The notes under the pieces were generated by a model. The model was given only the letters and a program-made list of their open reading frames with translations, had not been told where the DNA came from and ran no database searches. Source: a bacterium UBA2219 (lineage in GTDB: Bacteria; Desulfobacterota; Deferrimicrobia; Deferrimicrobiales; Deferrimicrobiaceae). From it: 10,948 nt of DNA. The translations under genes and the position numbers were made by a program. Where the stretch lies: the NCBI GenBank assembly GCA_002327765.1, contig DCUH01000055.1:1-10948 (forward strand), read 5' to 3'. Shown here piece after piece: positions 1 to 7,299 of this stretch (position 1 is its first letter; every line of letters begins with the position of its first letter).

Positions 1-801
<801 letters not shown>

Positions 802-818
802 ATTCCGGCGGCGGCGCA

Positions 819-859
819 GGCGCTCCCCGGGCCTTCACCGGCCCGGGGGGCGCCTTTTT
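819..859 (+). terminator. Rho-independent terminator of groEL
   Basis: Two 15-base arms (819-833 and 840-854) pair completely, with one G-U pair, around a 6-base loop TTCACC. A TTTTT tract follows at 855-859. This is a textbook intrinsic terminator on the plus strand. It leaves only about 42 bases before the next start codon, and I could not see a convincing promoter in that gap, so the following cluster may depend on readthrough or on a promoter I cannot recognise. Confidence 0.93.
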
Positions 860-901
860 ACGACCGCGTCTTGAAGAAGTCGTCCCAGGAGGAGTCGCGG
901 C

Positions 902-1195
902 ATGCCGATCTACGAATACATGTGCCCGAAGTGCGGCGCGGTCACGGAGGAGCTCCACGGGATCGGCGAGAAGCCGGTCGTGAAGTGCCCCGGGTGCGGC
1001 GCCAGGGCCAGGATGAAGATCTCGGGCGGAAATTTCGTCCTCAAGGGGTCGGGGTGGTACGTCACCGACTACGGCAAGAAGTCGCAGATGCCGGAGAAAA
1101 AGCCCGCGGGGGCGAAAGGGAAGAAGGAGGGGGCGGCCGACCGTCCCTCCGCGCCCAAGAAGCCGTTGCCGAAGCTGTCGACCGATCCCGATTGA
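902..1195 (+). CDS. FmdB-family small zinc-ribbon protein
   Basis: This encodes a 97-residue protein starting MPIYEYMCPKCG, the hallmark N-terminus of the FmdB/CxxC_CxxC family. Four cysteines (8, 11, 29, 32) form two CxxC knuckles that should bind one zinc. A short beta segment follows (GGNFVLKGSGWYVTDYG), then a Lys/Ala/Pro-rich, probably disordered tail from about residue 60. The family is named after a putative regulator of amidase/formamidase genes, but its molecular role is mostly unknown; a nucleic-acid or regulatory function is only a guess. The start is set by AGGAGG at 887-892, nine bases before ATG. It lies 13 bases upstream of folD and is probably co-transcribed with it. Confidence 0.9.
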   Translation: MPIYEYMCPKCGAVTEELHGIGEKPVVKCPGCGARARMKISGGNFVLKGSGWYVTDYGKKSQMPEKKPAGAKGKKEGAADRPSAPKKPLPKLSTDPD

Positions 1196-1208
1196 GGAGG
1201 GGAATGCG

Positions 1209-2063
1209 ATGGCCGCACGCCTGATCGACGGGAAGGCGATCGCCGCGTCCGTCCGCGCAGAGGTCAGGGAGAAGGCCGCCGAGCTCGCGGCGCGCACGGG
1301 GGTCCGGCCCGGCCTCACGGTCGTCCTGGTGGGGGACGACCCCGCTTCCCGGGTCTACGTCCGCAACAAGGGGAAGGCCGCCGACGAGGCGGGATTCGTT
1401 TCGCGCCAGATCGACCTTCCCGCGGACACGAAGGAGCCGGAGCTCCTCGAGGTCGTGGCGCGGCTCAACGCCGACCCTTCCGTCCACGGCATCCTCGTCC
1501 AGCTCCCCCTGCCGAAGCATATCGACGCAAAGAAGGTGATCGAGGCGATCGACCCGCGCAAGGACGTCGACGGCCTCCACCCGGTGAACGCCGGCCTCCT
1601 GTTCACGGGGGGCGCCGGGTTCATCCCCTGCACCCCTTACGGGATCCTGCGGATGCTCGACCACGAGAAGGTGGAGCTCAAAGGGAAGCACGCCGTGGTC
1701 GTCGGGCGCAGCAACCTCGTGGGCAAGCCCGCCGCAATGCTCCTGCTGTCGCGCCACGCGACGGTGACGATCTGCCACTCCCGCACGGAGGACCTTCCTT
1801 CCGTGGTCCGCACCGGGGACGTGGTGGTCGCGGCGGTGGGCAGGGGAGGCATGATCCGCGGGTCCTGGATCAAGCCGGGAGCGGTCGTCATCGACGTTGG
1901 GATGAACCGCGACGCGGCGGGCAAGCTCTGCGGCGACGTCGCCTTCGAGGAGGCGAGGCAGACCGCGGGGGCCATCACCCCCGTGCCCGGCGGGGTCGGC
2001 CCGATGACCATCGCCATGCTCCTCCAGAACACCTGCGAAGCGGCCCTGCGGGCGCTTTCGTGA
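1209..2063 (+). CDS. folD: Bifunctional methylenetetrahydrofolate dehydrogenase / methenyltetrahydrofolate cyclohydrolase FolD
   Basis: This 284-residue protein has the normal FolD length. It interconverts 5,10-methylene-, 5,10-methenyl- and 10-formyl-tetrahydrofolate with NADP(+) in the cytosol, feeding purine, formyl-Met and one-carbon metabolism. Visible motifs are the active-site Tyr50/Lys54 in YVRNKGKAADEAGF, Gln98 in VQLPLP, Asp121 in DVDGLHPVNAG, PCTPYGI, the nucleotide-binding loop VVGRSNLVGKP near residues 164-174, and the C-terminal signature TPVPGGVGPMT. The key residues fall at the same numbers as in E. coli FolD. GAGGAGG just after the fmdB stop serves as the ribosome-binding site. 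The TGA stop overlaps the GTG start of the following GcvH-like gene. Confidence 0.97.
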   Translation: MAARLIDGKAIAASVRAEVREKAAELAARTGVRPGLTVVLVGDDPASRVYVRNKGKAADEAGFVSRQIDLPADTKEPELLEVVARLNADPSVHGILVQLPLPKHIDAKKVIEAIDPRKDVDGLHPVNAGLLFTGGAGFIPCTPYGILRMLDHEKVELKGKHAVVVGRSNLVGKPAAMLLLSRHATVTICHSRTEDLPSVVRTGDVVVAAVGRGGMIRGSWIKPGAVVIDVGMNRDAAGKLCGDVAFEEARQTAGAITPVPGGVGPMTIAMLLQNTCEAALRALS

Positions 2064-2446
2064 ATTCCCCGCCCGACCGGAAGTACTCCAGGTCGCACTT
2101 CTGGGCGATGGGCGCCCCCGGCGGGGACGTCCGCATGGGGCTGACGCACGTCCCCAAGGTCTTCCTCGGGGACGCGGTCTTTCTGGAGCTGCCCCCGCGG
2201 GGAACCGGCATCGCCGCGGGCGAGCCGATCGGGCTCGTGGAGTCCTCCTTCACCGTCTTCGAGCTCGTTTCGCCCCTCACCGGCACCGTGACCGACGTGA
2301 ACTCCGGTGCGGAGAGCGTCCCCCGCCGGGTGACGGACGACCCTTACGGGGAGGGCTGGCTTCTGGCGGTGCGCCCCGCGGACTCCTGCGAAATCGATTC
2401 CCTCCTGGACCGGGAGGAATACGAGAGGCGCGTCGAGGAAGGGTAG
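2060..2446 (+). CDS. GcvH-like (lipoyl-domain fold) protein lacking the lipoyl-lysine
   Basis: This is a 128-residue protein of GcvH length. It matches the H-protein pattern over most of its length: GDAVFLELPPRGTGIAAGEPIGLVES (about 37-62), SPLTGTVTDVN (71-81), DDPYGEGWLLAVRPAD and the C-terminal LLDREEYERR helix. GcvH normally shuttles the aminomethyl group on a lipoyl-lysine within ESVKAVSD. Here the matching segment reads ESSFTVFE, so Phe64 (codon TTC, 2249-2251) replaces the lysine, and no other lysine lies in that hairpin. The frame is intact, so this is not a frameshift artefact. GTG start at 2060 overlaps the folD stop (GTGA), implying translational coupling. It cannot be a normal lipoylated H protein; its role is unknown, perhaps structural, regulatory, or partnered with a one-carbon enzyme. 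Confidence 0.85.
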   Translation: MNSPPDRKYSRSHFWAMGAPGGDVRMGLTHVPKVFLGDAVFLELPPRGTGIAAGEPIGLVESSFTVFELVSPLTGTVTDVNSGAESVPRRVTDDPYGEGWLLAVRPADSCEIDSLLDREEYERRVEEG

Positions 2447-2453
2447 GATTATT

Positions 2454-3407
2454 TCAGCGCAGGCGCAGCGCGCCCCCGTGGACGTAGATGAACCGCCCGC
2501 GGATGACCAGGTTGGGAATCTTGTACTCGGCGGGGATGGGGTCGAAGGGCGCTGCCTTGCGGATCGACCGGACCGCCTCTTCGTCGAGGATCTTGTGCCC
2601 CGAGCTCCGGACCAGCTCGATCCCCTCCACCTTCCCGCTGCGCCCGATCACGAAGTCGATCTGGAGATCCCCCTGGATCCCGTGGACGGCGGCGTCGTAA
2701 GGGTACTGCCACACCAGCTCGATCTTCCGCTTGATCGACGCGAAGTAGGATATGTACTGGATCTCCGGCGCGTTCAGCGGCGTCAGCCGGAAGCCGCCGC
2801 CGCCCTCCTCCGTGACACCTTCCTTCCCCGCGGCCTTCCCCCCGGTGCCCACGGCGTTGCCGCGCGTTTCCCCCTTTCCGCGCCCGCCCGACGGCTCGTC
2901 GCGCGCCATCACCAGCTTCCCGAGGGAGGGCGTGAGATCCCGCAGGGAGCGCGGCGATTCGGAGGAAGGCGGCGCGCTTTTCCCCTCGCTCCCCGCGGGC
3001 TCCTGCGCGCGGCCGGGAGACGCCCCTTCCGCCTTCACCTGCCGCTCTTCCCGCTCCTGCGGCTCCTTCGCCGCCTCTTTCGTTTCGGCCTTCGGGCGCG
3101 GGGCGGGGAACGACTTCTCGGGGGGCAGGTCCGGCTTCACGGGCAGGTCCGGGACGCGTCCCCTCATCTCGGCCGGCGGCCGGCCCTTAGGCGGTGCCGG
3201 GCGCGGCGCCGCGGGCGGCGGCCGCTCGATGACCCCGGCCTGCGGCGGCAGGAAGTCGGCGGACCGCGGAATGTCCGCCATCTCCACCATCATCACCTCT
3301 TCCTTGCGGGCGGACGGCGCGGGGAGCACGGTCGCCAGCCAGAACAGGGCCAGGTGGAAAAGCACGGAAATTCCCGTGCAGATGAGAAACGTCCTGTGAC
3401 TCGGCAT
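2454..3407 (-). CDS. TonB-family energy transducer
   Basis: This 317-residue protein has the TonB layout. A single N-terminal membrane anchor (about residues 7-27) includes Ser14-x3-His18, matching the conserved Ser16/His20 of E. coli TonB used for coupling to ExbB/ExbD. A long Pro/Lys/Glu-rich periplasm-spanning region covers about 55-200. A TonB C-terminal domain covers about 216-310 (YPYDAAVHGIQGDLQIDFVIGRSGKVEGIEL split over the beta strands, then LDEEAVRSIRKAAPFDP). It should sit in the inner membrane and transmit proton-motive force to outer-membrane receptors. No exbB, exbD or receptor gene is adjacent, so it is an orphan here. It converges on the GcvH-like gene with only 7 bases between them. 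No clear Shine-Dalgarno is seen before the ATG, and a TATAAT lies 8 bases upstream. Confidence 0.9.
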   Translation of the reverse strand: MPSHRTFLICTGISVLFHLALFWLATVLPAPSARKEEVMMVEMADIPRSADFLPPQAGVIERPPPAAPRPAPPKGRPPAEMRGRVPDLPVKPDLPPEKSFPAPRPKAETKEAAKEPQEREERQVKAEGASPGRAQEPAGSEGKSAPPSSESPRSLRDLTPSLGKLVMARDEPSGGRGKGETRGNAVGTGGKAAGKEGVTEEGGGGFRLTPLNAPEIQYISYFASIKRKIELVWQYPYDAAVHGIQGDLQIDFVIGRSGKVEGIELVRSSGHKILDEEAVRSIRKAAPFDPIPAEYKIPNLVIRGRFIYVHGGALRLR

Positions 3408-3415
3408 AACGTTTC

Positions 3416-3421
3416 ATTATA
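3416..3421 (-). promoter_or_regulatory. Possible -10 element of tonB (near-leaderless transcript)
   Basis: On the minus strand a perfect TATAAT ends 8 bases before the tonB ATG. If used, transcription would start at or within a few bases of the start codon, which agrees with the lack of a Shine-Dalgarno. No good -35 hexamer is present at 16-18 bases upstream, so this is tentative. Confidence 0.35.
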
Positions 3422-3482
3422 TCAATGTCGCATCGCAAGTTCCGGTGCGGCCCCAAGGACGCCCGCCGCCTCGGGTTTGGCC

Positions 3483-3511
3483 TTGACACGGGAACGCCTT
3501 TCGGGATTAAT
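3483..3511 (+). promoter_or_regulatory. Sigma70-type promoter for the HU gene
   Basis: A consensus -35 TTGACA (3483-3488) is followed by a 17-base spacer and ATTAAT (3506-3511, four of six matches to TATAAT). The expected start is near base 3518, giving a leader of about 75 bases before the HU ATG. The leader contains a 7-bp hairpin (TCTCCGG, 3-base loop, CCGGAGA; 3546-3562) with no T tract after it. Confidence 0.7.
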
Positions 3512-3592
3512 GAAACCAATCCAAGGCGCTTCAAATCCGCGTTTTTCTCCGGTTCCCGGAGAGCCCATAAAAATTTACGGGAGGTTCGGCAG

Positions 3593-3877
3593 ATGACGAA
3601 GGCGGAACTGGTCGAGGCCATTCGCGCGGAAGCAGAGATCGGCAAGGGGCAGGCGGAAGCGGCTGTCGAGGCGTTTCTGGCCACGGTCACGAAGTGCCTT
3701 AAGAAGGGCGAGAAGCTGACCCTGACCGGCTTCGGGACCTTCGGCGTCAGCAACCGGAAGGCGCGGATGGGGCGCAATCCCCAGACCGGCGAGGCCATCA
3801 AGATCAAGGCGGCGAAGATCCCCAAGTTCACCGCGGGCAAGTCCCTGAAGGAGGCGGTCGGCGGGAAGAAGAAGTAG
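3593..3877 (+). CDS. HU-family histone-like DNA-binding protein
   Basis: This 94-residue protein begins MTKAELVEAIRAEAEIGKGQAEAAVEAFL. The helix-turn-helix dimer core is followed by LTLTGFGTFGVSNRKARMGRNPQTGEAIKIKAAKIPKF, including the family signature GFGTF and the DNA-clasping arm with the conserved GRNPQTGE turn. It ends in a short lysine-rich tail. HU dimers bend and compact DNA with little sequence specificity. The frame is open upstream to 3425, but that extension resembles no HU N-terminus and would overlap the promoter. ATG 3593 has GGGAGG at 3579-3584, is supported by the HU alignment, and gives the usual ~90-residue size. Single gene: its own promoter upstream and a terminator downstream. 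HU versus IHF subunit: the sequence looks HU-like. Confidence 0.95.
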   Translation: MTKAELVEAIRAEAEIGKGQAEAAVEAFLATVTKCLKKGEKLTLTGFGTFGVSNRKARMGRNPQTGEAIKIKAAKIPKFTAGKSLKEAVGGKKK

Positions 3878-3895
3878 CGCGAAGCCGTTCGCGGC

Positions 3896-3921
3896 TCCGA
3901 TATAGCGGTCCGATATAGCGG
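3896..3921 (+). repeat. Two tandem copies of a 13-base repeat upstream of uspA
   Basis: TCCGATATAGCGG occurs twice without interruption (3896-3908, 3909-3921). The second copy runs into a dyad GATATA-GCGG-TATATC (3912-3927). It lies between the HU stop and the HU terminator hairpin. It could be a protein-binding site or an AT-rich promoter element for uspA; neither is proven. Confidence 0.75.
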
Positions 3922-3929
3922 TATATCCG

Positions 3930-3969
3930 GCCCCGGCCGACCCATGCGAATCGGCCGGGGCGTATTTTT
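3930..3969 (+). terminator. Intrinsic terminator after HU, in the uspA leader
   Basis: A perfect 11-bp GC-rich stem (GCCCCGGCCGA 3930-3940 with TCGGCCGGGGC 3951-3961) and a 10-base loop are followed by GTATTTTT to 3969. The uspA ribosome-binding site begins immediately after, so the same hairpin may end HU transcription and limit entry into uspA. Confidence 0.88.
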
Positions 3970-3984
3970 AAGGGGGGAGGAGAC

Positions 3985-4443
3985 ATGTTCTCGAAGATCC
4001 TGTTGCCCTCCGATTTCTCCGTTTGCTCCGCGGAGGCGGCGCGCGCCGCGCGCCGGCTGGCGGAGCACTTCGGGTCCGAGCTGCTCGTCCTCCACGTGAT
4101 GGACGAGCCCGCGGCGCTCGACCCGATGTTCCGCGGCGAGGTCCCGATCGAGCTGCTGCGCGGGCGCATGGAAGCGTACTGCCGGGAGGAGATGGGCCGG
4201 TTCCTCGCCTCGCATCTCGAAGGTCTCCCCGGCGTGGAGACGCGGATCGTCTCCGGCGTCCCGTACCGGGAGATCATCGGGGCCGCCCGGGAAACGGGCG
4301 CCGGCCTGATCGTCATCGGGACCCATGGCCGCACCGGGGTGGAGCACGTGATCTTCGGCAGCACGGCCGAGAAGGTGGTGCGGATGGCGCCGTGCCCCGT
4401 GCTTTCCGTGCGTCAGGGAGGGAAGGAATTCGTTCACCCGTAA
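3985..4443 (+). CDS. Universal stress protein (UspA family), single domain
   Basis: This 152-residue protein has the usual size for a one-domain Usp. The N-terminal strand MFSKILLPSDFSVCS carries Asp10, which contacts the adenine nucleotide in ATP-binding members. The C-terminal part has the full ATP-binding motif: Gly112-x2-Gly115-x9-Gly125-Ser126 within GTHGRTG...FGST. It ends with the typical CPVLSVR strand. It is therefore probably an ATP-binding cytosolic dimer induced by stress or growth arrest, but its specific target is unknown. A strong GGGGGGAGGAG ribosome-binding site precedes ATG 3985. It lies directly after the HU terminator and 31 bases before eno with no terminator between, so it may lead the eno-gpmI unit. 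Confidence 0.95.
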   Translation: MFSKILLPSDFSVCSAEAARAARRLAEHFGSELLVLHVMDEPAALDPMFRGEVPIELLRGRMEAYCREEMGRFLASHLEGLPGVETRIVSGVPYREIIGAARETGAGLIVIGTHGRTGVEHVIFGSTAEKVVRMAPCPVLSVRQGGKEFVHP

Positions 4444-4474
4444 TTCGATTCTTCGCGTGGAGGAGGGAAGCGGC

Positions 4475-5758
4475 ATGACGATGATCATCGACGTTCACGG
4501 AAGGCAGGTGCTCGACTCGCGCGGGAACCCGACCGTCGAGGTCGAGGTGCTGCTCGAGTCGGGGGCGGAAGGGCGGGCCATCGTGCCGTCCGGGGCGTCC
4601 ACGGGCACCCGGGAGGCGGTGGAGCTGCGCGACGGCGACCCGAAGTATTTCCTGGGGAAGGGCGTGACGAAGGCGGTCCGCAACGTGAACAAGGTGATCG
4701 CGCCCCGGCTCCTCGGGTACGACGCGGTGGACCAGGTCCTGGTCGACCGGATGCTGATCGACCTCGACGGGACGCCCAACAAGGGGAAGCTCGGCGCGAA
4801 CGCCATCCTCGGCGTGTCGATCGCGGTCGCGCGCGCGGCCGCCGACGCCTGCGGCCTTCCGCTCTACCGGTACCTCGGCGGCGTGGGGGCCTGCAGCCTC
4901 CCCGTCCCGATGATGAACATCCTCAACGGCGGGTCGCACGCCGACAACAACGTGGACATCCAGGAGTTCATGGCGATGCCCGTCGGGGCGAAGAGCTTCT
5001 CGGACGCCCTGCGGATGGGGGTCGAGACGTTCCACCAGCTGAAGAAGGTGCTCAAGGGCAAGGGGCTGAACACGAACGTGGGGGACGAGGGCGGCTTCGC
5101 CCCCTCGCTGCGCTCGAACGCCGAGGCGATCGAGGTCATCCTCGAGGCGATCGTGAAGGCCGGCTACAAGCCGGGCCGGGACGTCTGCATCGCCCTCGAC
5201 CCCGCCGCGTCCGAGTTCGGCGAGAAGGGGAAATACACCTTCCGGAAGTCGGACGGATCGAAGCGGAACGCGGAACAGATGGTGAAGTACTACGAGAACC
5301 TGTGCCGCCAGTATCCGATCGTCTCCATCGAAGACGGTTTTTCCGAGGACGACTGGGAAGGCTGGAAGCTCTTCACGGAGGCGATGGGGGAGAAGATCCA
5401 GATCGTCGGGGACGACATCTTCGTGACCAACCCCGCGATCCTGCGGAAGGGGATCGCGGAAGGGGCGGCAAACTCCGTCCTCATCAAGCTAAACCAGATC
5501 GGCACGGTGACCGAGACGGTCGAGGCCATCGAGACGGCCAAGCGGGCCGGCTGGACCGCCGTGATCTCCCACCGCTCGGGGGAGACCGAGGACAGTACGA
5601 TCGCCGACCTGGCCGTGGGGCTCTCCACCGGCCAGATCAAGACCGGGTCGGCCTCCCGGACGGACCGGATCGCGAAGTATAACCAGCTTCTGCGGATCGA
5701 GGAGGAGCTCGGGGAAACGGCGCGGTTCGAGGGCAGGGGAGTGTTCTATAATATCTGA
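4475..5758 (+). CDS. eno: Enolase (phosphopyruvate hydratase)
   Basis: This 427-residue protein dehydrates 2-phosphoglycerate to phosphoenolpyruvate in glycolysis and runs in reverse in gluconeogenesis; it is Mg2+-dependent and cytosolic. It starts MTMIIDVHGRQVLDSRGNPTVEVEV. Catalytic and ligand residues are present: His155 (GGSHADNN), Glu205 (GDEGGFAP), metal ligands Asp242 (ALDPAASEF), Glu286 (SIEDGFSEDDW) and Asp313 (VGDDIFVTN), Lys338 (LIKLNQIGT), Arg367-Ser368 (SHRSGETED) and Lys389 (QIKTGSASR). A GTG six codons upstream is in frame, but ATG 4475 is preferred because AGGAGG at 4461-4466 is 8 bases away and the N-terminus then matches the family. It is followed one base later by gpmI, which supplies its substrate. 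Confidence 0.98.
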   Translation: MTMIIDVHGRQVLDSRGNPTVEVEVLLESGAEGRAIVPSGASTGTREAVELRDGDPKYFLGKGVTKAVRNVNKVIAPRLLGYDAVDQVLVDRMLIDLDGTPNKGKLGANAILGVSIAVARAAADACGLPLYRYLGGVGACSLPVPMMNILNGGSHADNNVDIQEFMAMPVGAKSFSDALRMGVETFHQLKKVLKGKGLNTNVGDEGGFAPSLRSNAEAIEVILEAIVKAGYKPGRDVCIALDPAASEFGEKGKYTFRKSDGSKRNAEQMVKYYENLCRQYPIVSIEDGFSEDDWEGWKLFTEAMGEKIQIVGDDIFVTNPAILRKGIAEGAANSVLIKLNQIGTVTETVEAIETAKRAGWTAVISHRSGETEDSTIADLAVGLSTGQIKTGSASRTDRIAKYNQLLRIEEELGETARFEGRGVFYNI

Positions 5759-5759
5759 G

Positions 5760-7298
5760 ATGAAACGACCGTTCGTAGCGCTGGTCATCATGGACGGCTG
5801 GGGCTGCCGCGAGGAGCCGGAAGGCAATGCGGTGGCCCTGGCCTCCACGCCTTTCTACGATCGCTTGTGGGCGGAGTTCCCCCGGACACGGATCCACGCC
5901 TCCGAGGAACGGGTCGGCCTGCCTGCCGGCCAGATGGGGAACTCCGAGGTCGGCCACCTGAACCTCGGCGCGGGCCGGGTGGTCTACCAGGACCTCGTCC
6001 GGATCTCGAAGTCGATCCGCGACGGCGACTTCTTCCGAAACCCGGTGCTGCGGGGCGCCATGGACGCGGCCCGCGAGGGCGGCGGGGCGCTCCACCTCAT
6101 GGGGCTCCTCTCCGACGGGGGGGTGCACTCGCTCCACACCCACGTCTACGCCCTCCTCCGCATGGCGAAGGAGTCCGGGGTGCGGCACGTGTTCGTCCAC
6201 CCGTTCTTCGACGGCCGCGACACCCCGCCCCGAAGCGGCGTGGAGCACCTGAAGGCCCTTCTCGCGGAGGCCGGGAGGATCGGCGTCGGGGAGGTGGCCA
6301 CGGTCATCGGCCGGTATTACGCGATGGACCGCGACAACCGGTGGGACCGCGTCGAGCGGGCCTACAAGGCGATGGTCCGCGGGGAGGGGAAGCGCTTCGA
6401 GGATCCCGTCGCCGCAGTTGCGGCCTCCTACGCGGCCGGGACGACCGACGAGTTCATCGAGCCTTCGGTGATCGTGCGGGACGGCAGCCCCTTCGGGTGC
6501 ATTTCTCCCGGGGATTCGGTCATCTGCTGGAATTTCCGCGCGGACCGCGTGCGGGAGATCACCCGGGCGTTGACCCAGGCGGGGTTCGACCGGTTCCCCG
6601 TCCCGGGGCCGATCCCCTTGTCCTACGCCTGCCTGACCGCCTACGACGAGGCCTTCGGGCTGCCGGTGGCGTTCCCGCCGCAGACGATGGACGACATCCT
6701 GGCCCGGGCGCTCGCTTCCAATGGCCTGCGGAACCTGCGGATCGCGGAAACGGAGAAATACGCGCACGTGACCTACTTCTTCAACGGCGGGGAGGAAAGC
6801 AGGTTCCCGGGCGAGTCGCGCGTCCTGATCCCGTCGCCGGCCGTCGCCACCTACGACCTGATGCCCGAGATGAGCGCGGACGCCGTGGGGGACCGCGCGG
6901 CGGCGGAGATCGTCTCGGGGAACCACGACCTGATGATCCTCAATTTCGCCAACTGCGACATGGTGGGGCACACCGGCATCCTGCCCGCGGCGATCCGCGC
7001 GGTCGAGGCGGTCGACCGGAACGTCCGGAAGGTGGTCGAGAAGGTGTGGGAGATCGGCGGGGTGGCGCTGGTGACGGCGGACCACGGCAACGCCGAGACG
7101 ATGATCGACCCGAGGACGGGCGGCCCCCACACGGCGCACACGACCAACCTCGTCCCGTTGATCCTGGCGGACCCGCGGGCCCGCGGCAAGCGCCTCCGGG
7201 AAGACCGCGCCCTGGAGGACATCGCCCCGACGATCCTGAATCTGCTGTCGGTACCGGTCCCTTCCGCGATGACCGGGACCGACGTCCGGGAGGGTTGA
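5760..7298 (+). CDS. gpmI: 2,3-bisphosphoglycerate-independent phosphoglycerate mutase
   Basis: This 512-residue protein has full family length. It interconverts 3- and 2-phosphoglycerate through a phosphoserine intermediate and two Mn2+ ions. The alkaline-phosphatase-like site is intact: Asp12 (MDGWG), the phosphorylated Ser62 (MGNSEVGHLNLGAGR), HPFFDGRDTPP near 147-157, YYAMDRDNRWDR near 186-197, Asp400/His404 (NCDMVGHTG), Asp441/His442 (ADHGNAE) and PHTAHTTNLVP near 456-466. The start lies one base after the eno stop (TGAGATG). The nearest purine-rich ribosome-binding-like stretch is rather distant (5735-5741), so translation is probably coupled to eno. Together eno and gpmI cover two successive steps of lower glycolysis. 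The next gene again starts one base after this stop. Confidence 0.98.
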   Translation: MKRPFVALVIMDGWGCREEPEGNAVALASTPFYDRLWAEFPRTRIHASEERVGLPAGQMGNSEVGHLNLGAGRVVYQDLVRISKSIRDGDFFRNPVLRGAMDAAREGGGALHLMGLLSDGGVHSLHTHVYALLRMAKESGVRHVFVHPFFDGRDTPPRSGVEHLKALLAEAGRIGVGEVATVIGRYYAMDRDNRWDRVERAYKAMVRGEGKRFEDPVAAVAASYAAGTTDEFIEPSVIVRDGSPFGCISPGDSVICWNFRADRVREITRALTQAGFDRFPVPGPIPLSYACLTAYDEAFGLPVAFPPQTMDDILARALASNGLRNLRIAETEKYAHVTYFFNGGEESRFPGESRVLIPSPAVATYDLMPEMSADAVGDRAAAEIVSGNHDLMILNFANCDMVGHTGILPAAIRAVEAVDRNVRKVVEKVWEIGGVALVTADHGNAETMIDPRTGGPHTAHTTNLVPLILADPRARGKRLREDRALEDIAPTILNLLSVPVPSAMTGTDVREG

Positions 7299-7299
7299 G

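Noticed and set aside
2060..2446. Frameshift or pseudogene explanation for the missing lysine in the GcvH-like protein
   Set aside because: The frame is continuous and family motifs on both sides of Phe64 are in register, so a simple substitution explains it better.
3425..3592. N-terminal extension of HU to ATG 3425 (150 residues in total)
   Set aside because: The added 56 residues overlap the TTGACA promoter, do not look like HU, and the internal ATG 3593 has a good ribosome-binding site and the conserved HU start.
4457..4474. Enolase start at GTG 4457
   Set aside because: This would place the start codon before the AGGAGG that serves ATG 4475, and the added residues are just the translated ribosome-binding site.
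3187..4488. Minus-strand open frame of about 430 codons crossing HU and uspA
   Set aside because: It spans the HU promoter, the HU terminator and two well-supported genes on the other strand, with no domain similarity.
4495..5640. Antisense or alternative-frame open frames within eno
   Set aside because: All are shorter than eno, lack plausible starts and ribosome-binding sites, and overlap an enolase with every catalytic residue intact.
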